A stretch of DNA of 64,000 nt from an uncultured Pelagibacteraceae bacterium (GTDB lineage Bacteria > Pseudomonadota > Alphaproteobacteria > Pelagibacterales > Pelagibacteraceae): positions 1-64,000 of the forward strand of contig CACFLJ010000001.1 of the NCBI GenBank assembly GCA_902567045.1, read 5' to 3'. Shown here piece by piece: positions 45,898-55,055 of this stretch. Positions within the stretch are counted from its first letter, which is position 1, and the number at the start of each line of letters is the position of its first letter. The notes beneath the pieces were generated by a model. It worked only from the letters and a program-made list of their open reading frames with translations. It did no database searches and had not been told where the DNA came from. A program made the position numbers and the translations under genes.

Positions 45898-47981
45898 TTT
45901 AGAACTTCTCTTTTACCGACGTGATTTGCTTGACTTACTTCCCCATTAGCCTCCATTTGATCAATTATTCTAGCTGCTCTATTGTAACCAATTTGTAATT
46001 TCCTTTGTAGAAAAGATGTTGATGCTTTTCTTTCAGATTTAACTATTTCAAGAGCTGTATTGTACAATTCATCTAAGTTTTCACTATCTTTTGTATCATT
46101 ACTACCTTCTTTTTCGTCTGCAAAATTGAGAATTTCATCGACATAATCTGGTTCAGCTTGATTTCTTAAAAAATTATTTATTTTCTCAATTTCTCCTTCC
46201 GACACAAATGGTGCATGAATTCTAGTCATCCTGTTAGCTGAGGTCATGTAAAGCATATCTCCTTTCCCCAGCAATTGCTCAGCTCCCTGTTCTCCAAGAA
46301 TTGTTCTACTATCTATTTTAGATGTAACTTGAAATGATATTCTAGTTGGAAAATTAGCTTTTATCGTTCCTGTGATTACATCTACACTTGGTCTTTGAGT
46401 AGCCATTATTATATGTATTCCAGCAGCTCTAGCCATTTGTGAAAGCTTTTGAATATAATTCTCGATATCTTTTCCAGCAACCAACATTAAATCTGACATT
46501 TCGTCAACAATTACAACGATATAAGGCATAGAAATCTTATGTTTTTCGTTGTATCCATCAATATTTCTTACACCAACTTTGGTCATTAACTTGTATCTAT
46601 TTTCCATTTCTTTAACAACCCAACCTAAAACTGAAGCAGCTCGTTTTGCCTCTGTAATCACTGGACAAAGTAAATGAGGTATTCCTTCGTATGTTGATAG
46701 TTCTAACATTTTAGGATCGATCAATATAAATTTACATTTTTCTGGGGAGTGCTTGTATAAAAGGGATAAAATAATTGTATTAATACAAACTGATTTACCT
46801 GAACCAGTTGTGCCAGCTATAAGCAAATGAGGCATACTACTTAAATCACCTGTTATTGGTAATCCAGAAATACTTTTGCCAAGAGCAATCGGAAGTTTTA
46901 TGTCTTTCTTTTTATAACTAGAGTCAGAAATTATTTCACTTAAGAAAACATTCTCTCGTTGAGGCTTAGGTAATTCAATTCCTATAGTATTACTTCCAGG
47001 AATTGTTGCGATTCTGGCAGACTCTGAACTTGTATTTCTTGCAATATCCTCAGATAAATTAATTATTTTCGATACTTTAACACCTGGAGCAGGTTCAAAC
47101 TCATACAATGTAACAACAGGACCTTGGCTTACCTTTTTAACTTTTCCTTCTACTCCAAAATCTAACAAAATTTTTTCCAAAGTTTTTTCATCGATTTTGT
47201 TTTCTGATAAATTTTTATCTTTTTTTGAAGGATTTTTTAAAAAGTCTAAAGATGGCAATTTATATTTAATAATTTTTTTATCTGAGTGTTTTATATTATT
47301 ATCAAATGAGAAATTTTCTTGGACTCTAGTTTCATTATTTATGTATTCAGCTTCATCTACTATATTTTCATCATAACTTTGAATAATATTTTTAGGTGGC
47401 GTTTTTTTAGATCTAGAGAGAATTGTAATTACAAACTTTACATATTTAAACTTAAAATTAATACTTAGAAGAAAAAATAATGATATTAAAATAATTAAAA
47501 TTACATAGCTAATTTGATTATTTAAGTTTATTAAGTTTATAAAAAAAGTCTCTTCAAATAAATTACCTAAAAATCCGCTATTTCCATTAATTGTAAGCCA
47601 GTATGATTCTGTATGGAAGACTGTAAAGAACAACGCTCCTGTAATTGAATATAGAATTATAAAAAACAAACTTTCGACAATATGTAAAATATTTTTATCA
47701 ATAATTACTGATAGAGATATAAGGAAAAAAGAAATTGGTACTAATAATGAGATTAAACCAACTGATTGAAATAAAATATCAGAGGCATAGCTTCCTTTCG
47801 CACCTAATAAATTCTTAATTTCTGCATTCTCTGGAAAAATGAAGTTAGGATCCTCTGGTGAGTAGCTTAATAATGATGCTAAGAGCAATATAGATAAACA
47901 AAGTATAGCCAAACCTATTAGTTCAGATAATCTTTTAAATAGAAAACTAGTGGTTTTATCTACTAAATTTTTAATTTTCAT
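45894..47981 (-). CDS. ftsK: FtsK/SpoIIIE DNA translocase
   Basis: Coordinates division with chromosome segregation. The N-terminal 200 residues have four hydrophobic spans. A short linker precedes the motor, which has the Walker A LLIAGTTGSGKSVCIN, the Walker B IVVIVDEMSDLMLV and PHLLCPVITEAKRAA. The C-terminal gamma winged helix (SFLQRKLQIGYNRAARIIDQMEANGEVS) recognises KOPS-like sequences. Length 695 aa, compact compared with E. coli. Confidence 0.97.
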   Translation of the reverse strand: MKIKNLVDKTTSFLFKRLSELIGLAILCLSILLLASLLSYSPEDPNFIFPENAEIKNLLGAKGSYASDILFQSVGLISLLVPISFFLISLSVIIDKNILHIVESLFFIILYSITGALFFTVFHTESYWLTINGNSGFLGNLFEETFFINLINLNNQISYVILIILISLFFLLSINFKFKYVKFVITILSRSKKTPPKNIIQSYDENIVDEAEYINNETRVQENFSFDNNIKHSDKKIIKYKLPSLDFLKNPSKKDKNLSENKIDEKTLEKILLDFGVEGKVKKVSQGPVVTLYEFEPAPGVKVSKIINLSEDIARNTSSESARIATIPGSNTIGIELPKPQRENVFLSEIISDSSYKKKDIKLPIALGKSISGLPITGDLSSMPHLLIAGTTGSGKSVCINTIILSLLYKHSPEKCKFILIDPKMLELSTYEGIPHLLCPVITEAKRAASVLGWVVKEMENRYKLMTKVGVRNIDGYNEKHKISMPYIVVIVDEMSDLMLVAGKDIENYIQKLSQMARAAGIHIIMATQRPSVDVITGTIKANFPTRISFQVTSKIDSRTILGEQGAEQLLGKGDMLYMTSANRMTRIHAPFVSEGEIEKINNFLRNQAEPDYVDEILNFADEKEGSNDTKDSENLDELYNTALEIVKSERKASTSFLQRKLQIGYNRAARIIDQMEANGEVSQANHVGKREVLK

Positions 47982-48044
47982 TTTGTTATTAATGATTTGT
48001 CACTTTGTATCATTTAATTTTTATTGATAAAATTAAATAATATT

Positions 48045-49106
48045 ATGAATATTTGTCTATTAGGAAATAATTTAACAAATTTAGTTTTGGCAAACATTTT
48101 ACTTAAGAAAAAGATCAATGTTGACATTATCTCGCAAGCTAAACCAACATTATTAACAAATACAGTTAGAACAATTGCTATCTCAAATGAAAATTATAAA
48201 TTTTTAAAAGAAAACATCAAAGGTGTCTCTAACTTAGGGTGGCCAACAGAAAAAATTAAAATTTATTCTGATAAAAATAAATCTTCAGAGTTATTTGAGT
48301 TTAAAAATAATAATCAAAAAAATTTTTACTTACTAAAATATAGTGCACTATATAATTTAATGAAAAAAAATAAATTTTTAAAATTTATTCAACTTAAAAA
48401 TTATAACTTAGATGTTATTAGGAAACTAAACTATGATTTAATCATCAACTCAGAACAAAATAATCCAATAACAAAAAAGTATTTTCAGAAAAAAATTGAA
48501 AAAAATTACAAATCATTAGCTCATACAGCAATAATTGATCACAAAAAAATTGAAAATAAAATTGCTACTCAAATTTTTACAAAAAAAGGCCCTATAGCAT
48601 TTCTGCCTTTGTCTAATAATCAAACTTCAATTGTATTCTCAAATAATTCAACAAAACTAATGGACAAATTAAGTCTTCTTCAAATCATTAATAAGTATAA
48701 TTATCAATATAAGATAAATAAAATTAGTGATGTCGAGTCTGTTGGTATTAAATTTTTAGTACTTCGAGATTATATATTTAAAAATATTCTATCTTTTGGA
48801 GATTTGATACATAAAGTTCACCCATTGGCAGGACAAGGCTTCAATATGACGATTAGAGATATTAAATCTCTATCAAATATTTTAGATGAAAATATTAAAT
48901 TAGGTATTAATGATGGCGAAATAATTGCCCAAAAATTTCAAGAAAAAAATAAACACCTGAATTTTATCTATGGACTAGGAATAGATACAATAAATACCTT
49001 TTTCAATTTTGATAGTAAGTTAAAAAATAATTTATCAGAGCCTATTTTTAAACTGTTAAAAGGTAATAAAATTTTGAATAAATATGCAACTTCTTTATCT
49101 AATTAA
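48045..49106 (+). CDS. UbiH/Coq6-family FAD-dependent hydroxylase
   Basis: Probable ubiquinone-ring hydroxylase. The N-terminus (ICLLGNNLTNLVLANILLKK) stands where the FAD GxGxxG motif belongs but is degenerate (GNNLTN). The second FAD motif is recognisable: FGDLIHKVHPLAGQGFNMTIRDI (family GDAAHxxHPLAGQGxNxGxxD). At 353 aa it is slightly short. ATG at 48045 is chosen over TTG at 48024. Weak conservation leaves the exact substrate open. Confidence 0.78.
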   Translation: MNICLLGNNLTNLVLANILLKKKINVDIISQAKPTLLTNTVRTIAISNENYKFLKENIKGVSNLGWPTEKIKIYSDKNKSSELFEFKNNNQKNFYLLKYSALYNLMKKNKFLKFIQLKNYNLDVIRKLNYDLIINSEQNNPITKKYFQKKIEKNYKSLAHTAIIDHKKIENKIATQIFTKKGPIAFLPLSNNQTSIVFSNNSTKLMDKLSLLQIINKYNYQYKINKISDVESVGIKFLVLRDYIFKNILSFGDLIHKVHPLAGQGFNMTIRDIKSLSNILDENIKLGINDGEIIAQKFQEKNKHLNFIYGLGIDTINTFFNFDSKLKNNLSEPIFKLLKGNKILNKYATSLSN

Positions 49107-49113
49107 ATTTTTA

Positions 49114-49755
49114 TTATTGTAAAGTTTTGTTATTAAAATTATCTAAAATATAAGTATTTAGAATTTCTTCTAATTTCTCTTTTCTTAAATTCAAGTCTTT
49201 GCTTTCAAGTAAAACTTGCTTCTCTTCTAATGAAAATGGAGATGCCATTGATAAAGTATTAATGGTTTGATCCAAACTTTGCTTTTCAATCTCTTTCCAA
49301 TTAATTTCATATCCTTGCTTTTTAAATAGACCTTTTAGATTCTGAAATATTAACTTTAAATCTGAGAACTTTATTTCATCTGATTTTTCTATTAAATCAT
49401 TAGAAAAATCCTCATATTTAACCTCGCATTCTCTATACAAGTTGTCATTATTTACTTCTTCCATGATTTCGAACCTGCATATGCCATTCAAAATTATTAA
49501 ATATCTTCCATCATCTGTTTCATTAAAGCTGGTAATTTTTCCAACACAACCCACATTGTGTAAATCAGGTTTTTTTAATTCACCAGTTTTTTTTGGTTGA
49601 ATCATGCCTATCATACGATCACTTTTCATACTTTTATCTATCATTTGAATATATCGAGGTTCAAAAATATTTAATGGAACAGTAGTACGTGGAAATATAA
49701 TAAAATTAGATAGAGGGAAAACTGGTAATATTTTTGGAAGATCTTCTTTTTTCAT
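49114..49755 (-). CDS. Lon N-terminal (LAN/PUA-like) domain protein
   Basis: A stand-alone Lon substrate-binding domain: LPVFPLSNFIIFPRTTVPLNIFEPRYIQMIDKSM, then GCVGKITSFNETDDGRYLIILNGICRFEI. No ATPase or protease domain is present. The role is unknown; such proteins are common in alphaproteobacteria. ATG at 49755 is chosen over the upstream TTG because it fits the family start. Length 213 aa. Divergent from the TPR gene with 26 bp between starts. Confidence 0.9.
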   Translation of the reverse strand: MKKEDLPKILPVFPLSNFIIFPRTTVPLNIFEPRYIQMIDKSMKSDRMIGMIQPKKTGELKKPDLHNVGCVGKITSFNETDDGRYLIILNGICRFEIMEEVNNDNLYRECEVKYEDFSNDLIEKSDEIKFSDLKLIFQNLKGLFKKQGYEINWKEIEKQSLDQTINTLSMASPFSLEEKQVLLESKDLNLRKEKLEEILNTYILDNFNNKTLQ

Positions 49756-49781
49756 TAAATTTAAATTATAACATCTTAACA

Positions 49782-50534
49782 ATGAATTCAAATAATTTAG
49801 AAAAACAAAAAGATAAAGTTCTTAATTCTTTTAAAGAGAAAAAATTTCAAGAAGTAATAGTTGATGGAGAAAATCTACTAAAAGAGAGACAAAATGATGC
49901 ACAACTATTATTTATACTAGGACTAGCGTCAATAAATCTTCAAAACTTTGTCGGTGCAGAAAGCTACTTTGAAAAATTAATTTTATTTAAAAAGACAGCA
50001 GAGAATTTTTACACATTAGGAAATATTCAAAAAAAGCTTAAAAAATTTAATCAAGCAGTTACCTCATTTAATGAAGCTATAAAATTAAATCCAAAATTTT
50101 CTGAGGCATTTAATAACTTAGGAAGTGCTTTAAAGTCTATAAACAAATATGATGAGGCAATAATAAATTATAAGAAATCTATAAATTTAAATAAAAATAA
50201 TGTTGAAGCTTGCTACAATCTTGCAAGCCTGTATTTTTCATTAAAAAAATATATTGAAGCTTTAGATTACTATAAAAATATAATTAATTTAAAAGCAAGA
50301 CATGAAGAAATATGTGAAAAATATACAATTTGTTTATCTAAAACAGGAAAGAAAAATGAGATAAAGGACTTTGTTCCAAAAGTTATCACAAAATATCCAA
50401 GTAATAGAACTTTAAATAATTTATTAGGACAATCATTGTTGGCTTTAAATTTTCATAAAGAGGGTTTATCTTATATCAGGAAAGGGGCAGGTTTTTTGCA
50501 GCTTGACGAAAATGGAGTTAATTTACTCAAATGA
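49782..50534 (+). CDS. Tetratricopeptide repeat protein
   Basis: Several TPR units span about residues 35-175, for example AENFYTLGNIQKKLKKFNQAVTSFNEAIKLNPKFSEAFNNLG and VEACYNLASLYFSLKKYIEALDYYKNI. No signal peptide or catalytic domain. Its N-terminus resembles the TPR part of the gene at 51163, so they are probably related by duplication. It overlaps the 2OG oxygenase gene by 4 bp and may present substrates to it. ATG at 49782. Length 250 aa. Confidence 0.88.
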   Translation: MNSNNLEKQKDKVLNSFKEKKFQEVIVDGENLLKERQNDAQLLFILGLASINLQNFVGAESYFEKLILFKKTAENFYTLGNIQKKLKKFNQAVTSFNEAIKLNPKFSEAFNNLGSALKSINKYDEAIINYKKSINLNKNNVEACYNLASLYFSLKKYIEALDYYKNIINLKARHEEICEKYTICLSKTGKKNEIKDFVPKVITKYPSNRTLNNLLGQSLLALNFHKEGLSYIRKGAGFLQLDENGVNLLK

Positions 50535-51127
50535 AAAGGATTGATATAAAAAATAGTAAATCACCCAATTTTATTGGTTGTTGGCAGCTTGAAGATAAAA
50601 ATATTAGTTATGACTTAATTGAATTTTTTGAAAATAATAAATCTCTTCAAAAAAAAGGATCTACAGCAAAAGGAGTTGAAGAAAACAGAAAAAAATCAAC
50701 AGACATTACAATAAGTCCAAATAAATTATCAGATCCAAAATATAAAGTTTTTCAAGATTATTTTTCGGAACTTCAAAAATGTTTTTTGGATTACAGAGAG
50801 CAATGGCCCTTTGTAAAACAATTTTTAACAAAAGTTAATATTGGTCCTTTTAATTTACAAAAATACTTTCCAGGAGATCATTTTGCAGCCTTACATTCTG
50901 AAAGAACAGGACTATCAACATTACATAGAATTTTTGCTTTCATGACATATTTAAATGATGTTAATGATGGGGGTACAACCAACTTTGATCATTATGGATT
51001 AAAAATTAAGCCTGAACAAAATAAAACATTAATTTGGCCCGCAGAGTGGACACATGCACATACTGGTTCAGTGCTGAAAAGTGGAACTAAATATATAATT
51101 ACTGGCTGGTTTGACTTTGCATCATAA
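50531..51127 (+). CDS. 2OG-Fe(II) oxygenase, prolyl 4-hydroxylase-like
   Basis: Double-stranded beta-helix oxygenase. Probable iron ligands are His and Glu in FAALHSERTG (HxE rather than the common HxD) and His in WTHAHTGSVLKSGTKYIITGWF, where the Lys would bind 2-oxoglutarate. YLNDVNDGGTTNFDHYG is the family core (LN...GGxTxF). The substrate is unknown; linkage to TPR proteins suggests a protein or peptide target. Length 198 aa. Confidence 0.82.
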   Translation: MKRIDIKNSKSPNFIGCWQLEDKNISYDLIEFFENNKSLQKKGSTAKGVEENRKKSTDITISPNKLSDPKYKVFQDYFSELQKCFLDYREQWPFVKQFLTKVNIGPFNLQKYFPGDHFAALHSERTGLSTLHRIFAFMTYLNDVNDGGTTNFDHYGLKIKPEQNKTLIWPAEWTHAHTGSVLKSGTKYIITGWFDFAS

Positions 51128-51162
51128 AATACACATTCAAATTACTAATTTCATTTTTTTTA

Positions 51163-52803
51163 ATGAATACTGAAAGTATCTTAAATAACAAAAAAATTAT
51201 TTTAGATAATTTTAATAAAGGAAAATTTGAAAAAGTAATTAAATTAGGAAAGAAATTTTTAAAGAAAAATAATGATTTTCAAGTATTATATGCTTTAGGG
51301 GTAACAAATTTAACTTTAAAGAATTATATAGAAGCAGAAAAATTTTTTAGAAGTATAATATCATTAAAGCCAAACGCAGAAAATTATTACATTTATGGCA
51401 ATGTCCTAAAACAATTAAAAAATTATAATGAAGCTTCAGAGTATTTTTTAAAAGCTATCAATCTCAAATCTGACTATTCAGAAGCTTATAATAATTTGGG
51501 AAATACTAAATTCAGATTGGGATTTATCGATGAAGCAGTTAAAAACTACAAAAAAGCTATAAAATTTAATAAAAAGAATTTCCCAGCATATTTCAACTTA
51601 GCACATGTATATAGCGAAGAAAAAAATTTTGATGATCTTAAAAAAGTACTTCAGGATGTATTAAAATTTGATGAAAATAATACTACAGCCTTGAATGATT
51701 TAGGTTATTTAAATTTAATCCTTGGAAATGTAGATGAAGGAAGAAAATTATTCGAAAAAGTAATAAATATTGATGATAAGCATATAAGAGCTTTTAAAAA
51801 TTATTTTTTAATTACAAAAGTAGAAAAAGATAACAAATTCTTAAAAAAACTTGAAAATATTGATCTATCAAAAGCTAATGATGAAGATAAAATATTTGCA
51901 TATACCAGTTTAAGTAAATGTAACTTTGATTTAAATCAATCTGATTTAGCTTTAAAATATCTAGAAGAATCCCATAAAATAAAAAAAAGTAAATCAAATT
52001 TTAGTTTTCAAACAGAAAAAAAACTTTTTGAAAAAATTAAAAATATTTTTGAGCAAAATTTAAATGAACAAGCTAAGCATAGTGATAAACTCAATATCAC
52101 CCCTATCTTTATTCTTGGTATGCCAAGGTCTGGAACAACTCTTTTAGAACAAGTTCTTTCATCCCATTCAAATATACATGGTGCTGGTGAACTTAATTAT
52201 TTACCTAAAATTATCGATAAGTTCAAATTGGATAAACTTCAAAGTTTTGAAGATTTTATAAAGACCATAAGATCAGAATATTATGAAAAGTTAGCTCTAT
52301 TGAGTAATAAAAAATTTATTATTGATAAATTACCAATGAATTTTAGATGGATAGGTTTCATTGTTAAAGCTTTCCCAGAGGCTAAAATTATTCATATACA
52401 AAGAAATCCAATGGCTATCTGTTGGTCAAATTACAGAATTAATTTTCCTGATCCTGGTATGGATTTCTCTCTTAGTCAAAAGGATACTGCCAAATATTAT
52501 ATATTATATGACGACTTAATAAAATTTTGGTCAGAGAAACTAAAAGAAAAAATAATACATATTCGCTATGAAAGTTTTGTAAATGACTTTGAAAATGAAA
52601 CATTTAATTTAGTTGAAAAGCTTGGAATTAAGTGGGAAAAGAATCTTAAAAATTATAGCGAAAATATTAGACCTGTTCAGACCGCTTCTCTGTTACAAGT
52701 AAGAGGAACAATAAAAAAAAATACATCTGATGAGTGGAAAAAATATCAAGATCATTTAAAAATAATGCAAGAAACTCTAGATAGTGCTAAAATAAAATAT
52801 TAA
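51163..52803 (+). CDS. TPR-sulfotransferase fusion protein
   Basis: Residues about 1-270 are TPR repeats (for example SEAYNNLGNTKFRLGFIDEAVKNYKKAIKFN). Residues about 310-540 form a sulfotransferase domain with the PAPS loop PIFILGMPRSGTTLLEQVLSSHSNIHGAGEL and the 3'-phosphate motif IIHIQRNPMAICWSNYRINF, as in tyrosylprotein-sulfotransferase-like bacterial proteins. It probably sulfates a protein or glycan. Together with the upstream TPR and hydroxylase genes it forms a same-strand cassette. Length 546 aa. Confidence 0.9.
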   Translation: MNTESILNNKKIILDNFNKGKFEKVIKLGKKFLKKNNDFQVLYALGVTNLTLKNYIEAEKFFRSIISLKPNAENYYIYGNVLKQLKNYNEASEYFLKAINLKSDYSEAYNNLGNTKFRLGFIDEAVKNYKKAIKFNKKNFPAYFNLAHVYSEEKNFDDLKKVLQDVLKFDENNTTALNDLGYLNLILGNVDEGRKLFEKVINIDDKHIRAFKNYFLITKVEKDNKFLKKLENIDLSKANDEDKIFAYTSLSKCNFDLNQSDLALKYLEESHKIKKSKSNFSFQTEKKLFEKIKNIFEQNLNEQAKHSDKLNITPIFILGMPRSGTTLLEQVLSSHSNIHGAGELNYLPKIIDKFKLDKLQSFEDFIKTIRSEYYEKLALLSNKKFIIDKLPMNFRWIGFIVKAFPEAKIIHIQRNPMAICWSNYRINFPDPGMDFSLSQKDTAKYYILYDDLIKFWSEKLKEKIIHIRYESFVNDFENETFNLVEKLGIKWEKNLKNYSENIRPVQTASLLQVRGTIKKNTSDEWKKYQDHLKIMQETLDSAKIKY

Positions 52804-52849
52804 ATGGCTTAAGTGAAATACTTGACTATTACTTAATACAAAAAAACTA

Positions 52850-53587
52850 CTAATTAATATTTAAAACTATAGATCTAAGTTTATCAACAATTTGTTTATT
52901 ATTTAATTTTTCTTTTTGTAACGAGGAGATTTTTTCACCAATACTAAGCTTATATGTTCGATTTTTTTTATTTATTAATTCTCTTATAAATAAAATTCTT
53001 CTTAAATTATTATTTATAAAGCCTACTGTTTGAAAGAATAAGCTATTCTTACCAAAAAAACGTACAGGAATAATTTCCGCCTTGGTTTTATTAATTATAG
53101 ATCCAATTAATGGTTTCCATCTTCTTTCATTAGCCTCATTAAAAATAAAAGAAGATGTAGCAACTTCTCCTGAAGGAAAAGTTATTAAAATTCCATTTGC
53201 ATTTAAGTGTTCGATTGCCTTCTTTTTAGAAATGATATTTTTTTTTATATCTTCTGTAAATTTTGAAAATTTAATTGGCAATAAGTACTCTCTTATTTGA
53301 TCAATTTGTGAAAGTTCTTCGTTAATTAAAATTTTATAATCCTGTCGGATATCACAAATTATTGAACAAATTATAAGTCCATCTAATAATCCAAATGGAT
53401 GATTTGCAACTATTATACTTGATCCTTCTTTAGGTATATTGGCAACATTTTCTGCAATGTAATTAATGTTAAAAATATCTAAAGTTTTTTTCCAAAAATT
53501 CTTTGACTGTTTTAACTCTTCATAATTAACTTTATATATAGATTTGATTTCATCAATTTTTGAAATTTTCTCTAAAATTTGCTGCAT
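52850..53587 (-). CDS. Lysophospholipid/ornithine-lipid acyltransferase (PlsC superfamily)
   Basis: The acyltransferase motif is IIVANHPFGLLDGLIICSI, the NHPxGxxDG variant found in hemolysin-like and OlsA/OlsF-type enzymes. GILITFPSGEVATS is the FPxG motif. It starts at the stop of the OlsB-like gene (1 bp overlap), so the pair is best read as a two-gene ornithine-lipid pathway in which this protein adds the second acyl chain. A phospholipid role is the alternative. Length 245 aa. Confidence 0.8.
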   Translation of the reverse strand: MQQILEKISKIDEIKSIYKVNYEELKQSKNFWKKTLDIFNINYIAENVANIPKEGSSIIVANHPFGLLDGLIICSIICDIRQDYKILINEELSQIDQIREYLLPIKFSKFTEDIKKNIISKKKAIEHLNANGILITFPSGEVATSSFIFNEANERRWKPLIGSIINKTKAEIIPVRFFGKNSLFFQTVGFINNNLRRILFIRELINKKNRTYKLSIGEKISSLQKEKLNNKQIVDKLRSIVLNIN

Positions 53588-54414
53588 TAGTCTAAAATTT
53601 TATTAACATATTCTTTATTTATCTTTTCAATTGGTAAAAAAACAAAAACATCAGTTGTTTTAAATTTATTATCAATTACTGCACCTGTCCCAATAGAAGC
53701 GTTAAACTTTATATAAGCTTTAATTAAAGTTGGTAATTTTGAAATTAATTTAATATTCACATTAATGTTTTTTTGATAATCAATATTTAGTCTACATTTT
53801 GGTAAAGCACTGACTGTGATGTTACCTGACATTTTATGATAATTGTTAAGATATATCAGTTGATCTTCAATCTTGTTAATATTAGTACTTAAGAAACTGG
53901 CCGTACCAAACAAAGCATCTATATTATTTCTGTTAATATAATTATATATTTCTTTCCACATTAATTTAAGAACATTTTTATTTCTAAATTTATAAGATAT
54001 ACATGATCGACTTAATTCTAGCATATTGTCGTAAACTCCAGAATTTAGTAAATTATCTAAATTAAATTCATCGCAACTATAAAAACCTGATTTTTTTTCC
54101 GCAACAGATTGCTTAAGTAAACGATAAGTTCCTATTACTCTTGTTTTTGAAAATTTTGATTTTTTGTGGGTCACAATTATATGATCTGCATAATTGTCAA
54201 ATTTATCAGAGTCTCTTCTAAAATTTCCTATATTATATATAGGGTTTTTAATTCTTTCGGAGAAGAAGACTTTATACCTAAGTTTTTGTGCGAGTTTTAT
54301 TTCTCCTCTGCTTTCAGCTAGTTTGACGTTAAACGAAGGCTTAAAAAAATCATAGGTATTTATATTAAACCTTTTATGCTGGTTAACTTTTCTAAATAAA
54401 GTATTTATTGGCAC
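53587..54414 (-). CDS. OlsB-like N-acyltransferase (GNAT fold, hemolysin-like)
   Basis: Matches the ornithine-acyl-ACP N-acyltransferase family: LAESRGEIKLAQKLRYKVFF, DNYADHIIV, VIGTYRLL, ELSRSCISYKFRNKNVLKLMWKEI and FGTASFLS. It would make lyso-ornithine lipid, a phosphorus-free membrane lipid useful under phosphate limitation. The following acyltransferase completes the lipid. Function is inferred from family and pairing. Length 275 aa. Confidence 0.8.
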   Translation of the reverse strand: MPINTLFRKVNQHKRFNINTYDFFKPSFNVKLAESRGEIKLAQKLRYKVFFSERIKNPIYNIGNFRRDSDKFDNYADHIIVTHKKSKFSKTRVIGTYRLLKQSVAEKKSGFYSCDEFNLDNLLNSGVYDNMLELSRSCISYKFRNKNVLKLMWKEIYNYINRNNIDALFGTASFLSTNINKIEDQLIYLNNYHKMSGNITVSALPKCRLNIDYQKNINVNIKLISKLPTLIKAYIKFNASIGTGAVIDNKFKTTDVFVFLPIEKINKEYVNKILD

Positions 54415-54574
54415 GAATCGTTAATAAAAGATTCACATGTATTTAATGTTAAATAATTATTTCAAATTCATTACAAAGTTTAATTATAATTTACATTAAA
54501 ATTAAACAATATCTTAATAATTTTTAAACAAATGTTTTACATAAATATTTTAGTATTACTTAATAGGAAAAAGT

Positions 54575-54907
54575 ATGAGTTACAGTAAGATTGAAGAAGC
54601 AACTAAAGAATTTTTTAAATCAAATATTGAACCTTTCAAAGATATAGTTTCTAAGGAAGTACATTGTGAGGCTATACATAAATCAAGTTTTGGCGGTAGC
54701 ATAAAGAACTATGATGAAATGATGGAAATGATAAAAAATGCGATGACTAGTTGGAACACAGAACCAGAAATTAACTGTTTAATTGATACTCCAGAGGTCG
54801 TAGTTAAAACTGTAAAAGGATTTGATCCTAACTTTACTTATCTTGAAATAGATCAACTTAAAGATGGTAAAATTATTAAACATTTTTATGGCAAAGTTCC
54901 TAAATAG
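54575..54907 (+). CDS. Small NTF2/SnoaL-like protein of unknown function
   Basis: Not firmly recognised. The 110-residue length, an N-terminal helix (KIEEATKEFFKSNIEPFKDIVSKEVHCEAI) and alternating strands ending FTYLEIDQLKDGKIIKHFYGKVPK resemble the SnoaL/NTF2-like cone fold, in which the last strands line a pocket. It has a clear ribosome binding site (TAGGAAAAAG). It opens the accessory stretch downstream of the ornithine-lipid genes. Confidence 0.6.
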   Translation: MSYSKIEEATKEFFKSNIEPFKDIVSKEVHCEAIHKSSFGGSIKNYDEMMEMIKNAMTSWNTEPEINCLIDTPEVVVKTVKGFDPNFTYLEIDQLKDGKIIKHFYGKVPK

Positions 54908-54937
54908 ATAAATCAAATAGCCATTTTTAGATCAAAT

Positions 54938-54974
54938 AGACTCATGGTTCGAGATTTGATAATCTTGGATTATG
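54938..54974 (+). repeat. Conserved 37-nt leader block, copy 1
   Basis: The 37 bases ending with the ATG of the orphan signal peptide match 33 of 37 bases, without gaps, the 37 bases ending with the ATG of the MORN gene (59337-59373, minus strand). Both begin AGACTCATGGTTC and end CTTGGATTATG. This is more similarity than expected for unrelated 5' regions. Confidence 0.8.
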
Positions 54975-55055
54975 AAAAAACTTTTAGGGATAATAGTTCT
55001 TTGTTTGTTAGTTTATAGCAATGCTAATGCAAACCTTCTTGGGTTTGAAATGTGA
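54972..55055 (+). CDS. Orphan signal-peptide ORF (27 aa)
   Basis: Encodes a complete export signal (MKKLLGIIVLCLLVYSNANA) followed by only NLLGFEM and a TGA. The same kind of signal peptide and the same 37-nt leader precede the MORN protein at 59031-59339. It looks like the surviving 5' end of a secreted-protein gene whose body has been lost or replaced. The TGA overlaps the GTG start of the YqaA-like gene, so it could now act as a translated leader for that gene. Confidence 0.55.
   Translation: MKKLLGIIVLCLLVYSNANANLLGFEM

Noticed and set aside
54941-54953. GGTTCGAG near the tRNA-Gly T-loop sequence as an attachment site
   Set aside because: It is only an 8-base match, part of the 37-nt leader whose other copy has a different sequence there; no integrase is present.
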